A stretch of DNA of 43,027 nucleotides, taken from IMG/VR virus record IMGVR_UViG_3300043403_000031, positions 1 through 43,027 of that record, one strand, 5' to 3'. Source of the DNA: a virus. This document shows positions 16,295 to 24,824 of the stretch, piece by piece. The notes beneath the pieces were generated by a model. It was not told where the DNA came from. It saw nothing but the letters and a program-made list of their open reading frames with translations, and did not search any database. Made by a program: the position numbers and the translations under genes. Position 1 is the first letter of the stretch; each line of letters starts with the position of its first letter.

Positions 16295-16740
16295 CATTCG
16301 ATGAAGTAATAGCCAAGATCATATCTGATACCACGAACGCTACTCTTGCTGGTAAAGTATTCCACTTGGAGGTATATCAAACCAATGAGAGTTTTAAGAA
16401 TTTCCCGTGTGCGTTATATAACATGCGGGCAAACATGCCGTTCATTGAAACTTCTGGGGTATCAGGATATAGTACTGCCGAGTACTCAGTAACAATCGTT
16501 TCTAAGGATTCGGATATACTACGCAACTCAGCACAAAGTATACTGAACTTAGCATCTGATAAAAACAACGAAGATTTATATACCACTTATAGTGGTGATG
16601 GTTTTGAATGGTTAGACATAGTTACCGATGAGGAGTCGCTAGAATACGCTATTGAGTTACAGGAGAAAGGATATAAAACTACTTCGATGCAACTGGTGTA
16701 CTTTCATAGAGAGGTAACAAATAATGTCTACAGTAGTTAA
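16291..16740 (+). CDS. Tail terminator-like protein
   Basis: 149 residues with alternating strands and helices, FPCALYNMRANMPF then AEYSVTIVSKDSDILRNSAQSI, as in DUF3168/gpU-like tail terminators. These cap the tail tube and fix its length. Assignment is mostly from gene order between the gp10-like protein and tail tube. The end overlaps the tail tube gene by 17 bases. Confidence 0.65.
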   Translation: MTFDEVIAKIISDTTNATLAGKVFHLEVYQTNESFKNFPCALYNMRANMPFIETSGVSGYSTAEYSVTIVSKDSDILRNSAQSILNLASDKNNEDLYTTYSGDGFEWLDIVTDEESLEYAIELQEKGYKTTSMQLVYFHREVTNNVYSS

Positions 16741-17413
16741 TGACTTTTCAAATCGCGTACTAGCTAAAGGGATTAAGCTATTCGCGGCTGAAGCAAGTGA
16801 TACCGTATTCCGGTACTGCTTCGGGCTTAAAGGTGTTAACGGAGTTAACATGGAGCGAAGTGGTGAGGTCGATGCCACCGAAATGTGGCAGGGGCCAATC
16901 GGGTTAGCTGATAATCTGGAAGAGCAATTCTTCTGGACTCAGCAATACGCAGGCACCAAGAAGATTGCTCCTATCGAATTGAACTTGAATAAAGTTCCTC
17001 GCATGTATGCGGCAAGCGGTTCAGGTGCAAGTACTGTATCAAGTGCTGGACAAATCACGTACATCACACTACTTGATTGGTTCACGCAAGATAAGATTTG
17101 TCAATACAGTTTACGAACTCGAACAGGCTTCGAATACACTTGGCTTGGTCAAGTTCATCACTTACCTATGTCTGGTGAAGAAGGCAACTTGTGGTCAGGT
17201 GTTATGCAAGTGCTTCCAGTTAGCTGGATTTGCTACCGCCCTGTTCCCGCAAGCTATGCACCTTGGGGTAGCACTAGCCCGATCTATGGCCCTCCGGGTG
17301 TAAGCTCTGTTCAACTCACTTGGAGTGCAACGCTCCCCGGTGCAGTTCGCAACAACAATCCTTCCATCACAGTCGGTGGTGGTGGCGATACAGCTGGTGT
17401 TCCAACTCAGTGA
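16724..17413 (+). CDS. Major tail (tube) protein
   Basis: 229 residues, starting MSTVVNDFSNRVLAKG, with many beta strands and a Gly/Asn-rich C-terminus (TVGGGGDTAGVPT). The position directly before the frameshifted chaperones and the following terminator-like hairpin, typical of highly expressed tube genes, support the call. A dyad copy (16835) encodes Val-Asn-Gly-Val-Asn. No Ig-like extra domain is apparent. Confidence 0.75.
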   Translation: MSTVVNDFSNRVLAKGIKLFAAEASDTVFRYCFGLKGVNGVNMERSGEVDATEMWQGPIGLADNLEEQFFWTQQYAGTKKIAPIELNLNKVPRMYAASGSGASTVSSAGQITYITLLDWFTQDKICQYSLRTRTGFEYTWLGQVHHLPMSGEEGNLWSGVMQVLPVSWICYRPVPASYAPWGSTSPIYGPPGVSSVQLTWSATLPGAVRNNNPSITVGGGGDTAGVPTQ

Positions 17414-17429
17414 TAACTCAGTTTACAAA

Positions 17430-17455
17430 GCCAGCCTACAATATTGTAGGCTGGC
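17430..17455 (+). terminator. Hairpin after the tail tube gene
   Basis: Perfect 26-nt palindrome, GCCAGCCTACAAT with its reverse complement. It directly follows a dyad copy (17412-17426) at the stop codon, as after the capsid gene. There is no long U-tract, so partial termination or mRNA stabilisation is likely. Confidence 0.75.
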
Positions 17456-17488
17456 CTGTTATACATCATTACATAAGGACAACTTGCT

Positions 17489-17860
17489 ATGTCATTGAAA
17501 GAAGCGTTTGCCAAAGCCGTATCTGAGACTAAGTTTAAGCCAGTGACAATTACCGCTGACTCAGGCACTATCACAGTGTACGTCCGTACTCTCACTGGCC
17601 CAGAACGCCAAGAGTACGATGTGAAGATGGTTAAGGTTCGCAAGGGTAAAGACCCTCAGTTTCAGTTCGGCAAGCAAAAGGGTTTGCTGGTGTCCATGAC
17701 ACTGATTGCCGCAGAACCCCCAACGACTGCTTTGATGTTCAGTTCAGCCGAAGAGTTTTTGAACACCATCAAAGACAGTAGCGTGTTGGATAAAGTGTAT
17801 GAAGAAACTGCATTGCTGAATGGCATTATGGATAAGGATGACGACGAGGGAAACGACTAA
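17489..17860 (+). CDS. Tail assembly chaperone, G-type product
   Basis: 123 residues with a ggacaacttgct leader before the ATG. A basic N-terminal half (VTITADSGTITVYVRTLTGPERQEYDVKMV) and a helical C-terminus ending DKDDDEGND resemble GpG-like chaperones. A canonical slippery heptamer G GGA AAC (17848-17854) lies two codons before the stop, in the zero frame. A -1 shift there continues to 18225 without a stop, giving a G-GT fusion. The products coat and solubilise the tape measure protein encoded next. Confidence 0.85.
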   Translation: MSLKEAFAKAVSETKFKPVTITADSGTITVYVRTLTGPERQEYDVKMVKVRKGKDPQFQFGKQKGLLVSMTLIAAEPPTTALMFSSAEEFLNTIKDSSVLDKVYEETALLNGIMDKDDDEGND

Positions 17861-17898
17861 ACCCGGCGGACGAATCCCTTCTGAGAATATCAGAAGGG
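17848..17898 (+). promoter_or_regulatory. Programmed -1 ribosomal frameshift signal
   Basis: The heptamer GGGAAAC is read G GGA AAC, the X XXY YYZ form. The -1 frame is open from 17842 to 18225. A 9-bp perfect stem-loop (17876-17884 with 17890-17898) lies about 21 bases downstream, somewhat far, and could stimulate slipping. Conserved frameshifting between these two genes is established for lambda (gpG/gpGT) and many siphophages. Confidence 0.85.
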
Positions 17899-17904
17899 TT
17901 TCTT

Positions 17905-18225
17905 ATGCCCCCCGAACTTTTGTTAACTCAGTTAACTGGTGAGCAATGGGCAAGAATGAAGTCAAGATATTCAGTACTGCCCACTCCCCTAGAACGCATT
18001 GAACTCTTGCTATCGCTAATCCAGCATACAATCGGGGCTGCGTTAGGTGGGGGAGGGGAGTTCAATGGATCAAAGATTCCGCCGAGAAGTGAACTATATG
18101 ATGAAGCTATGGGCATAGTTCGCGATCAAGATGATGAGGATACTATCCTGTGCAACATGCACATGCATATGTTAGCAAGTAACTCAATAAGAGGGGCAAA
18201 CAATGGGAATAACAAAGCAAGCTAG
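17905..18225 (+). CDS. Tail assembly chaperone, T extension (expressed by frameshift)
   Basis: This frame is entered by the -1 shift at 17848-17854, so the fusion product runs from 17489 to 18225. The ATG at 17905 lacks a good ribosome site and lies within the downstream arm region of the stimulatory hairpin. The sequence (LTGEQWARMKSRYSVLPTPLERIELLLSLI, then an acidic helix) fits the short helical T domains that bind tape measure protein. It overlaps the tape measure gene by 23 bases. Confidence 0.8.
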   Translation: MPPELLLTQLTGEQWARMKSRYSVLPTPLERIELLLSLIQHTIGAALGGGGEFNGSKIPPRSELYDEAMGIVRDQDDEDTILCNMHMHMLASNSIRGANNGNNKAS

Positions 18226-19918
18226 TTTGCTCATCTCAGCTAAGTATAAAGACTTCGACAAAGCATACTTGCAAGCCAATAAAATTGGTAGAGCGATGAA
18301 ATATCTCGCTCGTAATACAGCAACATTTGCTAGTGCAGCTATGGGTAAGGACTCAGTTGCAAACGATGCTAAGGGCATGAGTAAGCGAGATAGGGATATT
18401 CAGTCTAATATCCATAACATGTCTACTTGGCGAAAGTCGATCAACGCAGTAGGTAAAGCGAGCAATAGCTCGATGAAGTTTGTATCTTCGTTACTTGGGT
18501 TAGGTGCATACTTCGGCTTGACTACAATGGCCGATGGATTTATGTCATTCGCACATAGCCTGCATGAGACGCAAGTAAATGCGGCTAAGCTAGGAACTAC
18601 TGCTGGTTTGTTATCTTCGTTTACATATCAAATGCAGCAGATAGGGGTAGGCAGCCAAGAATCCCTAAATGCTATGCAGGCTGTATATGACCTAAATAGG
18701 AGGATGAATCTCGGGGATACATCTGCATACGCAATTGCGGGAAAGAATCAAGCCAACGCTATCGAACCAAGGACAATAGCTAGTCTCAGCGAAGGGCGGC
18801 CCGGCACATTAGAATTCGAGAAATTCCAAGCCGAGATTCGCGGATTAGCTGATGATACACAACGTGCCTCTAGGTTGCTAATGGTACTAGGTAAAGAGGC
18901 ATATGGAGTTGCTAATGCTTTCACTAATGAATCCTTTGCAGCACAAGAGAGGGCTAAACAGGAAGCTATGTTAAATGGTATGGGGGGTGCAAATAAGAAT
19001 TCTAACGCATTCTTAGACAATACCCTTGATCGCTTGCATACTACTCTCACAGTGTTTAATGCAGCGGCTACTCAGTTCAAGATGGCATTCTTGCAGATAG
19101 CATCAGTATACCTTGAAGTGTATGCTAGCATCATCAATGGAGTGTTGCGAGAAGCTAAGAATAATGGGGTAAGCCTAACTCAACTGGCTATGGATTCTAT
19201 TGATAAATTGTGGGCGGGGGTGAAGATGGGTATGAACTTGTTTATCCGTATCGCACAAGGTATCGAGAAAATCGCTACTCTTGTGATGTATGGTATAAAT
19301 CAGTTGCCCGGCGATGCGAAGTTAGACATTGGTGGCCCCGACCTAAAGACAGCATTGTCCAACATTGATGATAAATACAACAAACGAATCTGGGATGAGA
19401 ATGATAAACGGGTTAACATACTGCCAAAAGAATTCAAAGAGTTTGAAGAAATACAAAAGGCTGGTAGAACGTTGATGGGTATCATGGCTCGGCAAGAAAC
19501 TTTGATGAATAATGCCAACAGCATGATCGAGTCAAACAAGCCTGAATCTAAGAAACTGATTGAAGATTTGAAACACATGATGTTGATTAAATCTTCGCCA
19601 CTAAAACTGCTCCCACAAGACATTCAGGCTCGGCAATACAGCAAGTTGATTACGGGCATGGAGAGCTTGCTAGGTAGCCAGTCACTGAACATGCCTAATG
19701 CTCAACGTATGTTCTCGGTCGATACTGAGTCTCAGATTAGCAAGTCAATGCTAGAACGAGAACTCAAGGGCCGTGATCCAATGCAACGTATGGTTGATGG
19801 TATCAACCAACTTGTCGAGATTGAAAATCGACATAACAAATTGTTAGAGAAGTTAACAAATATGAAACCTGAACAAGTAGAACAATTGTTGTGGGGTAAA
19901 CCAAATGGCAATCCTTGA
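18203..19918 (+). CDS. Tape measure protein (short, 571 aa)
   Basis: 571 residues. Long helices dominate, with hydrophobic segments near residues 90-115 (FVSSLLGLGAYFGLTTMA) and 285-345, an Ala/Gln-rich middle, and a heptad-like C-terminus (MVDGINQLVEIENRHNKLLEKLTNM). Its place after the chaperones is diagnostic. At the usual 0.15 nm per residue the tail would be near 85 nm, rather short. No peptidase or lysozyme domain is visible. The gene has almost no copies of the dispersed dyad, unlike its neighbours. Confidence 0.85.
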   Translation: MGITKQASLLISAKYKDFDKAYLQANKIGRAMKYLARNTATFASAAMGKDSVANDAKGMSKRDRDIQSNIHNMSTWRKSINAVGKASNSSMKFVSSLLGLGAYFGLTTMADGFMSFAHSLHETQVNAAKLGTTAGLLSSFTYQMQQIGVGSQESLNAMQAVYDLNRRMNLGDTSAYAIAGKNQANAIEPRTIASLSEGRPGTLEFEKFQAEIRGLADDTQRASRLLMVLGKEAYGVANAFTNESFAAQERAKQEAMLNGMGGANKNSNAFLDNTLDRLHTTLTVFNAAATQFKMAFLQIASVYLEVYASIINGVLREAKNNGVSLTQLAMDSIDKLWAGVKMGMNLFIRIAQGIEKIATLVMYGINQLPGDAKLDIGGPDLKTALSNIDDKYNKRIWDENDKRVNILPKEFKEFEEIQKAGRTLMGIMARQETLMNNANSMIESNKPESKKLIEDLKHMMLIKSSPLKLLPQDIQARQYSKLITGMESLLGSQSLNMPNAQRMFSVDTESQISKSMLERELKGRDPMQRMVDGINQLVEIENRHNKLLEKLTNMKPEQVEQLLWGKPNGNP

Positions 19919-21074
19919 TCTCAGGTTGTTAGAGGACTACGAAGGTGAGTCTCGGCTTGTACGGAATAACCTACTCCGCGAAGTTGTTGGAAAACAATAT
20001 CGCAGGAAATGGTTAGCCAAGCTGAGTACCACTTTAATGTCAGAAGAAGAAGTCCTAAGCGATCCAGCATTGACCACAGTTGGCATTCAGCTAGGGCAGC
20101 CTTATCCGGGTAATGCCCTAGCTACTGTGGTGAGTGTAACAGTAAGCAACACGCCTAACAAGAAGATGAAATTTGTTAACGTAGTTTACGATACCGATAG
20201 GCTCGTTGCACTTGCTACTGATGACCCGCTTAATCAACCGCCCGAAGTATACTTTGGGACGTTTAAGTACAACGCCCCATTGATCTTTGACCAACTTGGT
20301 GTGCCAGTATTAACATCTGCTGGGAATAGGTTTGACCCTATCCCCTCATATGAATACTCACGACACCTCATAACTATTAATCGTAACATTCCTGAATTCC
20401 CAATGGCTAGGAAACGACAGTATAACTTCAAGTTGAACTTGAAAGCATTCTTGGAGTTCCCACCATTAACTGGTCGGATCAATGATATCCAAGGCCGACG
20501 GATGTTGAGTAACGGTAGAATCTTCTGGCAAGAAACTACAGAAATGGAATTCCGTATTTACCCAGATTCATTCTTTGACTACTACCTAGATGCCGACTAT
20601 CGTAACATAACTGGTAATATTAACATCGACCCATTCAGCCGTCAACCATACACTAACCCACAGTTATTGAATGGTAGGGGATACTTAGCTGAAACAGCAA
20701 CCCATACTTTGTTAGCTAATATAACACCAGACACTAAGACTTACGATATTAGTGCTGTCCCAGCTTTGTTAGCTAAGTTTCCACCGCCACCAGCTAATGC
20801 ACTTGCTAATGGATTAATACCCGGCCCCAACAATACTGAGTTTGCAATAGAACTTAGGGATAAAACTGATAAGACTAAATTCGAAGTTATGATTGTTGAG
20901 GGGGGTATTGATACTGGTGTGTTCAAGTTGAAACGCAAGACATTAGGTGCAACGCAAACAAACTGGGTATCTACTACTGCCGATGTTAGGCTACTGGCTT
21001 ACTATCGCAAGTATACCCCGTATGTTCCAGTGGATTGGGAACCCCTTAACTTTGGCGTATTGGGGCTACAATGA
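19905..21074 (+). CDS. Tail-tip or baseplate protein, unknown family (389 aa)
   Basis: 389 residues starting 14 bases before the tape measure stop. The protein is strand-rich with a segment (about 120-210) containing HLITINRNIPEFPMARKRQYNFKLNLKAFL and a WQETTEMEFRIYPD motif, suggestive of distal tail or hub proteins, then a small Pro/Ala linker (FPPPPANALANG). Position directly after the tape measure is where distal tail proteins lie, but no family is recognised. It is coupled to the next gene (ATGA). Confidence 0.65.
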   Translation: MAILDLRLLEDYEGESRLVRNNLLREVVGKQYRRKWLAKLSTTLMSEEEVLSDPALTTVGIQLGQPYPGNALATVVSVTVSNTPNKKMKFVNVVYDTDRLVALATDDPLNQPPEVYFGTFKYNAPLIFDQLGVPVLTSAGNRFDPIPSYEYSRHLITINRNIPEFPMARKRQYNFKLNLKAFLEFPPLTGRINDIQGRRMLSNGRIFWQETTEMEFRIYPDSFFDYYLDADYRNITGNINIDPFSRQPYTNPQLLNGRGYLAETATHTLLANITPDTKTYDISAVPALLAKFPPPPANALANGLIPGPNNTEFAIELRDKTDKTKFEVMIVEGGIDTGVFKLKRKTLGATQTNWVSTTADVRLLAYYRKYTPYVPVDWEPLNFGVLGLQ

Positions 21075-22108
21075 TAGATCGCGAAACGATGGGGACGGTG
21101 TTAACTAAGTTAACAAAGATGGATCGTGAATCATTCGATACGCAGCAATTGAGAGTTAACGGTGCCCAGACACTTGCTACTCAATTCGTGCAAATAGTAA
21201 CTGTGGGAGAAGATATTTGCATAGGTCGGTTTGTCTATGCAACTAAATTCTCCCCATTAGAAGTTTCACCAGTACCTGAGCCAAACTTATGCTATGTATA
21301 TGTTTGCCCAGATATTGAAGTAAAACCATTCGCTATATGCATGGGTGACCTAATTGGCGTGCAAGATAACATACCAGTTATCTATACATGCCAAGTATGC
21401 AATCCACCAAGTGTCAGCAGTAGTTCTGGTAGTAGCTCTGGCAGTAGTGGTAGTGGCCGAGACCCAATGTTGGTCAACACTTATGTGGCTGACGTTCGAT
21501 GTGAAGCAGGCAAGTCTAACGTGTACGTCTCGGATTTGTACAACGATTTTACAATCTCGCCAATCCGATTCAGCCACCAAGCAGGTTGCTGTGAGTGTCC
21601 GCCTATAGCTTGTCCGGAATGCATATGTAGTGCTGGCGATACTGTGCTACTTGGTACTACTAGAATCAATACCCCTATCCCGCTAGCAGATGGTATTGGC
21701 CCCGGATTATACTTATACGCAGCTTCAGTAAGTTTAATATTTTGCCCACCAAGGGGTGGGTGTGATTATCAACTGAAGTTAACTAATTTTACATCTACAG
21801 GATTTACTGCACCATGTGAAGATACTAACCCAGATAATCCCGGATTTGTATCAACTACTACTTTTGCAATATACAACAATTCCCCATGCACATCAGGGGG
21901 AGGGGGAACAGCCGTAGTTGATACTAGTACCACATCCCTATGTAGTGGAACACTTATAACGCCAGATGCAACAATAACGTTACCCGGTGAAGTATGTGTT
22001 TGTTGCCAACATTTAGTATACATATTATTTAATTGGACAGCATCTTCAAACACATTATCCCTAGAACTTGATTTCGATTTAGTTATAACAGAGGGGACTT
22101 GTGCATGA
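21071..22108 (+). CDS. Cysteine-rich tail-tip protein with Ser/Gly linker (345 aa)
   Basis: 345 residues. An N-terminal domain (1-112) is joined by a Ser/Gly linker (about 113-130) to a Cys-rich part containing CCECPPIACPECIC, GGCDYQ and CVCC. There are over 20 cysteines, which could bind metals or form disulfides in the virion. Ser/Gly linkers of this kind are common in planctomycete phage proteins in my recollection. No family is recognised. Overlaps at both ends (ATGA) show tight coupling with neighbours. Confidence 0.65.
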   Translation: MIDRETMGTVLTKLTKMDRESFDTQQLRVNGAQTLATQFVQIVTVGEDICIGRFVYATKFSPLEVSPVPEPNLCYVYVCPDIEVKPFAICMGDLIGVQDNIPVIYTCQVCNPPSVSSSSGSSSGSSGSGRDPMLVNTYVADVRCEAGKSNVYVSDLYNDFTISPIRFSHQAGCCECPPIACPECICSAGDTVLLGTTRINTPIPLADGIGPGLYLYAASVSLIFCPPRGGCDYQLKLTNFTSTGFTAPCEDTNPDNPGFVSTTTFAIYNNSPCTSGGGGTAVVDTSTTSLCSGTLITPDATITLPGEVCVCCQHLVYILFNWTASSNTLSLELDFDLVITEGTCA

Positions 22109-22359
22109 TAATTAGCACTAAGTACAAAATAGTTAGCCGATCATCTAATGTTAACCCAGTCATCAACTTACCAGTTATCAAACCATGTGAACACTTAGGT
22201 AGCCCACTCACTGGTAAACAGCGAGAGACTGCCGGATTAGATCATGCTCGTGACTGGAGATACTGTGAACATCCGACGCAACCTATGGGCGACATAGTTT
22301 GTCGTTGCAAAGGTTGTGGCCCAACCTGTCGAGGATACAATGCTTCCATTGATAACTAG
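22105..22359 (+). CDS. Small Cys/His-rich protein (84 aa)
   Basis: ATG 22105 overlaps the previous stop in ATGA and has GAGGGG upstream. It carries C.H (CEHLGSPL) at about 28-30, then CEHP and a C-terminal CRCKGCGPTCRGY cluster, enough ligands for two zinc sites. This spacing pattern looks like a short module that accompanies glycosyltransferase-type genes in planctomycetes. No enzymatic motif is visible; the neighbouring gene is glycan related. It ends at a dyad copy (22351-22365). Confidence 0.55.
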   Translation: MIISTKYKIVSRSSNVNPVINLPVIKPCEHLGSPLTGKQRETAGLDHARDWRYCEHPTQPMGDIVCRCKGCGPTCRGYNASIDN

Positions 22360-23197
22360 GTTTACAGATGGCGTTGTGAGAGAGTTCAATCCATCTGTGG
22401 CAATGTACCACGGGACTGAGTATGTTGCAGTAAGAGTCATTGAGGGCCATAGCAAGATTATGCTGAACGGTAAGCGACTCATTATTAACGATGGCCGATG
22501 TAGGGGCAGTCATGAAGACCCACGGCTATGGGTCTATCGAGATGAGTTGTATGTATCGTTTACCGGGGTAACTAATAACCGCATACGTATCTTCTACGGC
22601 AAGATCACGCTACCCAAAGTTGCTGATGGCAGTCCAGTTGTTAAAGAAGTTTACATGCCAACCTTTCCGGGTAGGCTAGATGTAGTTGAGAAGAATTGGG
22701 CATTCTTCGAGCATACCGATGGGGAGCTATACTGTGTCTACTCAATGACACCGCACATCATCCTCAAGGTTAATGGCGAGCTTGCTGAGATAGCAAGTCA
22801 GTACGCTTTGAAGAATGTCTACTTACCTAATGGGGTGTTGCATGGTGGGGCCGTCATTAAGTATGACAACCTATACTGGCACTTCTTCCATAGCTTCACT
22901 GAGGTTGGGCGATCCCCCGACCACCCGTTAGATCACGAAGGACGGATATATAACTATTCAGCCTACACGTTTGATAACCGATTTAACATAGTTAACTGGA
23001 TGTATGAACCACTGTACAAAGCTGACCTAACTACTAAACCAGAAGGTTACTTACACAGTGTTACCTTTCCCGCTGGCATTGTAGTTGAGACTCGCGGTGC
23101 TGAACCGCACTTCAAGGTTGCTTGTGGTTGCCACGATACTTGGTGTGAATTCCATTACTGGCCAGTGAAACACTTAATGGAGTTGATGCATGGCTAA
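22340..23197 (+). CDS. Beta-propeller glycoside-active protein (GH130/GH43-like)
   Basis: About 285 residues from ATG 22340 (GAGG 5 bases upstream; GTG 22316 is possible). Repeated blocks of the five-bladed propeller are visible: FNPSVAMYHGTEYVAVRV, EDPRLWVYRDELYVSFTGV, EKNWAFFEHTDGELYCVYSM and LHGGAVIKYDNLYWHFFHSF. The R..EDPR and EKNW motifs recall GH130 phosphorylases, which act on beta-mannosides. A tail or secreted sugar-processing or sugar-binding role is likely, but catalytic activity cannot be shown. It starts inside the preceding small Cys-rich gene. Confidence 0.65.
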   Translation: MLPLITRFTDGVVREFNPSVAMYHGTEYVAVRVIEGHSKIMLNGKRLIINDGRCRGSHEDPRLWVYRDELYVSFTGVTNNRIRIFYGKITLPKVADGSPVVKEVYMPTFPGRLDVVEKNWAFFEHTDGELYCVYSMTPHIILKVNGELAEIASQYALKNVYLPNGVLHGGAVIKYDNLYWHFFHSFTEVGRSPDHPLDHEGRIYNYSAYTFDNRFNIVNWMYEPLYKADLTTKPEGYLHSVTFPAGIVVETRGAEPHFKVACGCHDTWCEFHYWPVKHLMELMHG

Positions 23198-23573
23198 CTA
23201 CGATTACTCTATCACTGTTGGAGCAACTGGGAGTGTACTTGCTAATGTTGGTAATCCACCTAGGACGTGGGACAATGTTAATAAAGTTTACAAGCTAAAC
23301 TATACAACTTGTAGGCTACAAATACTTACTGCCAGCTATGATAAATCTGTTACGCTGACAGGAACACGTCACCTAAGTGTTGCAGTTACTGGGCATATTG
23401 GTGAGATGGTTATTGATACCATTAAGGTTCACATCCTCAATGCAGTTGGTGCAGTTATCGAGTTCCTTTACCAAGGTGCAGTAGTTGACTCAGCGTCACT
23501 TGTTAACGGAGTTAGCAACGAGTACGTTGAGGCTACTTATCTTACTGCCGATTACAAACTCTCATGGGTCTAA
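23190..23573 (+). CDS. Hypothetical, probably structural protein (127 aa)
   Basis: 127 residues, overlapping the previous gene by eight bases. A strand-rich sequence (YSITVGATGSVLANVG, then TLTGTRHLSVAVTGHIGEM) with few charged residues resembles a small fibre-tip or decoration protein. The dyad copy at 23502 encodes LVNGVSN. No family is recognised. Confidence 0.6.
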   Translation: MANYDYSITVGATGSVLANVGNPPRTWDNVNKVYKLNYTTCRLQILTASYDKSVTLTGTRHLSVAVTGHIGEMVIDTIKVHILNAVGAVIEFLYQGAVVDSASLVNGVSNEYVEATYLTADYKLSWV

Positions 23574-23577
23574 CACA

Positions 23578-23925
23578 ATGAATAAGTTCATTACCGAGAT
23601 GGTCAAGTTTAAGGGCAACCGCATGGTGCCATCAACTGCCTACGATTTCACTGTTGAACGTGAAACGGTAGCATTGCTCATCAAGCCATACACTGGCTCG
23701 ACGATCACTACCGCAGTTGCTGGTGTTAAGACAGCAGATACGTCGGGCACCATTGCCGCAGGCACTAGCAACACTGGCCAGACTGCTACTCAGATGTACA
23801 CCAATGCTAAGCGATATGTTCGAGTTACAAGTGCGGCTACTGCTGTATCACATGTCGGTTGTGTGCTACTCGCGTTCCGTGATCGCATTCAGCCCGATAA
23901 CTCAGTTGCATCATACACAATGTAA
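23578..23925 (+). CDS. Hypothetical virion-like protein (115 aa)
   Basis: ATG 23578 follows the previous stop by 4 bases. The protein is rich in Thr, Ala, Val and Ser (TGSTITTAVAGVKTADTSGTI, AAGTSNTGQTATQM), a composition frequent in small fibre or decoration proteins. There is no signal or membrane segment. The stop TAA lies at a dyad copy (23922-23936). No family is recognised. Confidence 0.6.
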   Translation: MNKFITEMVKFKGNRMVPSTAYDFTVERETVALLIKPYTGSTITTAVAGVKTADTSGTIAAGTSNTGQTATQMYTNAKRYVRVTSAATAVSHVGCVLLAFRDRIQPDNSVASYTM

Positions 23926-23980
23926 ACACTGTTAACAAGTATACTGCATTAACACTCACCGCATTCTCAGGTACATTTCC

Positions 23981-24355
23981 ATGACTGATCTGAATTTTGA
24001 AAAGTACAAGATTGGCCAAGTCAATATCTTGGCTGCCACTAACAACCTGATTGACCTATCAGGGCTTAATGGCCCGGCGGATATTTCAATCGTTATCGTT
24101 GCTGATAACATTAACGTTATCACATCAATCGTATCTGGGCTAACTAGTACGTTTGGTTCAGGCACTACCCGAGCATGGACTATTCCCGCATTGGTCGATG
24201 GTGTTGCTATCATCAATGTTGCTAACTTCACCGATAACTATATCTGGTTTGTCGGTGGAGCAAGTGCTGATACTACTCGCGGTATGGTCACGATCTTCAG
24301 TATGGATCGCAAACCGCCGGCGAATAACATTCCTATTGTCAGCCTGACCCCGTAA
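23981..24355 (+). CDS. Hypothetical, last gene of the rightward operon (124 aa)
   Basis: 124 residues with beta-like repeats of hydrophobic strands (ISIVIVADNINVITSIV, then VAIINVANFTDNYIWFVGGA). It ends 7 bases before a perfect bidirectional terminator. Composition again suggests a virion accessory. No family is recognised. Confidence 0.6.
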   Translation: MTDLNFEKYKIGQVNILAATNNLIDLSGLNGPADISIVIVADNINVITSIVSGLTSTFGSGTTRAWTIPALVDGVAIINVANFTDNYIWFVGGASADTTRGMVTIFSMDRKPPANNIPIVSLTP

Positions 24356-24362
24356 ACAAAAT

Positions 24363-24394
24363 AAGCCCCGATAGCAATATTGCTATCGGGGCTT
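24363..24394. terminator. Bidirectional intrinsic terminator between converging operons
   Basis: A 32-nt perfect palindrome aagccccgatagcaat plus its reverse complement with TTTTAT on the rightward side. It separates the rightward virion operon from the leftward replication operon, so it probably stops transcription from both. Confidence 0.9.
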
Positions 24395-24399
24395 TTATG

Positions 24400-24609
24400 T
24401 TATGCAGCTTCCGTACGCATCTTTGCCTGTTCGTCATGCACCGATTGTTGTTCGATAACTAAGTTAACAATGCATCTATCTCGATCACTAATGTTAACGC
24501 TAGGTAGTTTATCTCCAACCATATTTATTGCTATTCGCTTCTTTAGTAACTCAATGGCATTCTCAAGTCTCGCAAGACTCACATGCACATCAATTGTTGT
24601 AATAATCAT
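24400..24609 (-). CDS. Small helical hypothetical protein (69 aa)
   Basis: Last gene of the leftward operon. Sequence MIITTIDVHVSLARLENAIELLKKRIAI suggests one strand then long helices, perhaps a dimeric coiled coil. The start follows the previous stop in the string ctgatATG, which is also used at the next gene upstream, so reinitiation is likely. No family is recognised. Confidence 0.6.
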   Translation of the reverse strand: MIITTIDVHVSLARLENAIELLKKRIAINMVGDKLPSVNISDRDRCIVNLVIEQQSVHDEQAKMRTEAA

Positions 24610-24610
24610 A

Positions 24611-24823
24611 TCAGTTTATATCTCCGTCTATTGGTGGATGTATTAGTACATCAAATCCGCCGACTTCGTATTTACTGCAGCCTTTCGGTAGGATTATCTT
24701 ACCAGTGATAACTCGGTTAACACTTTCACCCAAAGCCATTCCAAGTAACCTACGCTCATTGACGGTCTCAGCACTAACTGTTATGAAAGTGTCGGTGCCA
24801 TCGAATCTTAGTTCTAGCTTCAT
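24611..24823 (-). CDS. Small hypothetical protein (70 aa)
   Basis: A small alpha-beta protein (MKLELRFDGTDTFITVSAETVNERRLLGMAL). GGAG lies nine bases before the ATG, one base after the HNH stop. A dyad copy (24707) encodes SVNRVIT. No family is recognised. Confidence 0.6.
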   Translation of the reverse strand: MKLELRFDGTDTFITVSAETVNERRLLGMALGESVNRVITGKIILPKGCSKYEVGGFDVLIHPPIDGDIN

Positions 24824-24824
24824 A

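Noticed and set aside
17905-18225. Independent gene starting at 17905
   Set aside because: It lacks a ribosome site and is joined by a correctly phased slippery heptamer, so it is better read as the T extension of the tail chaperone.
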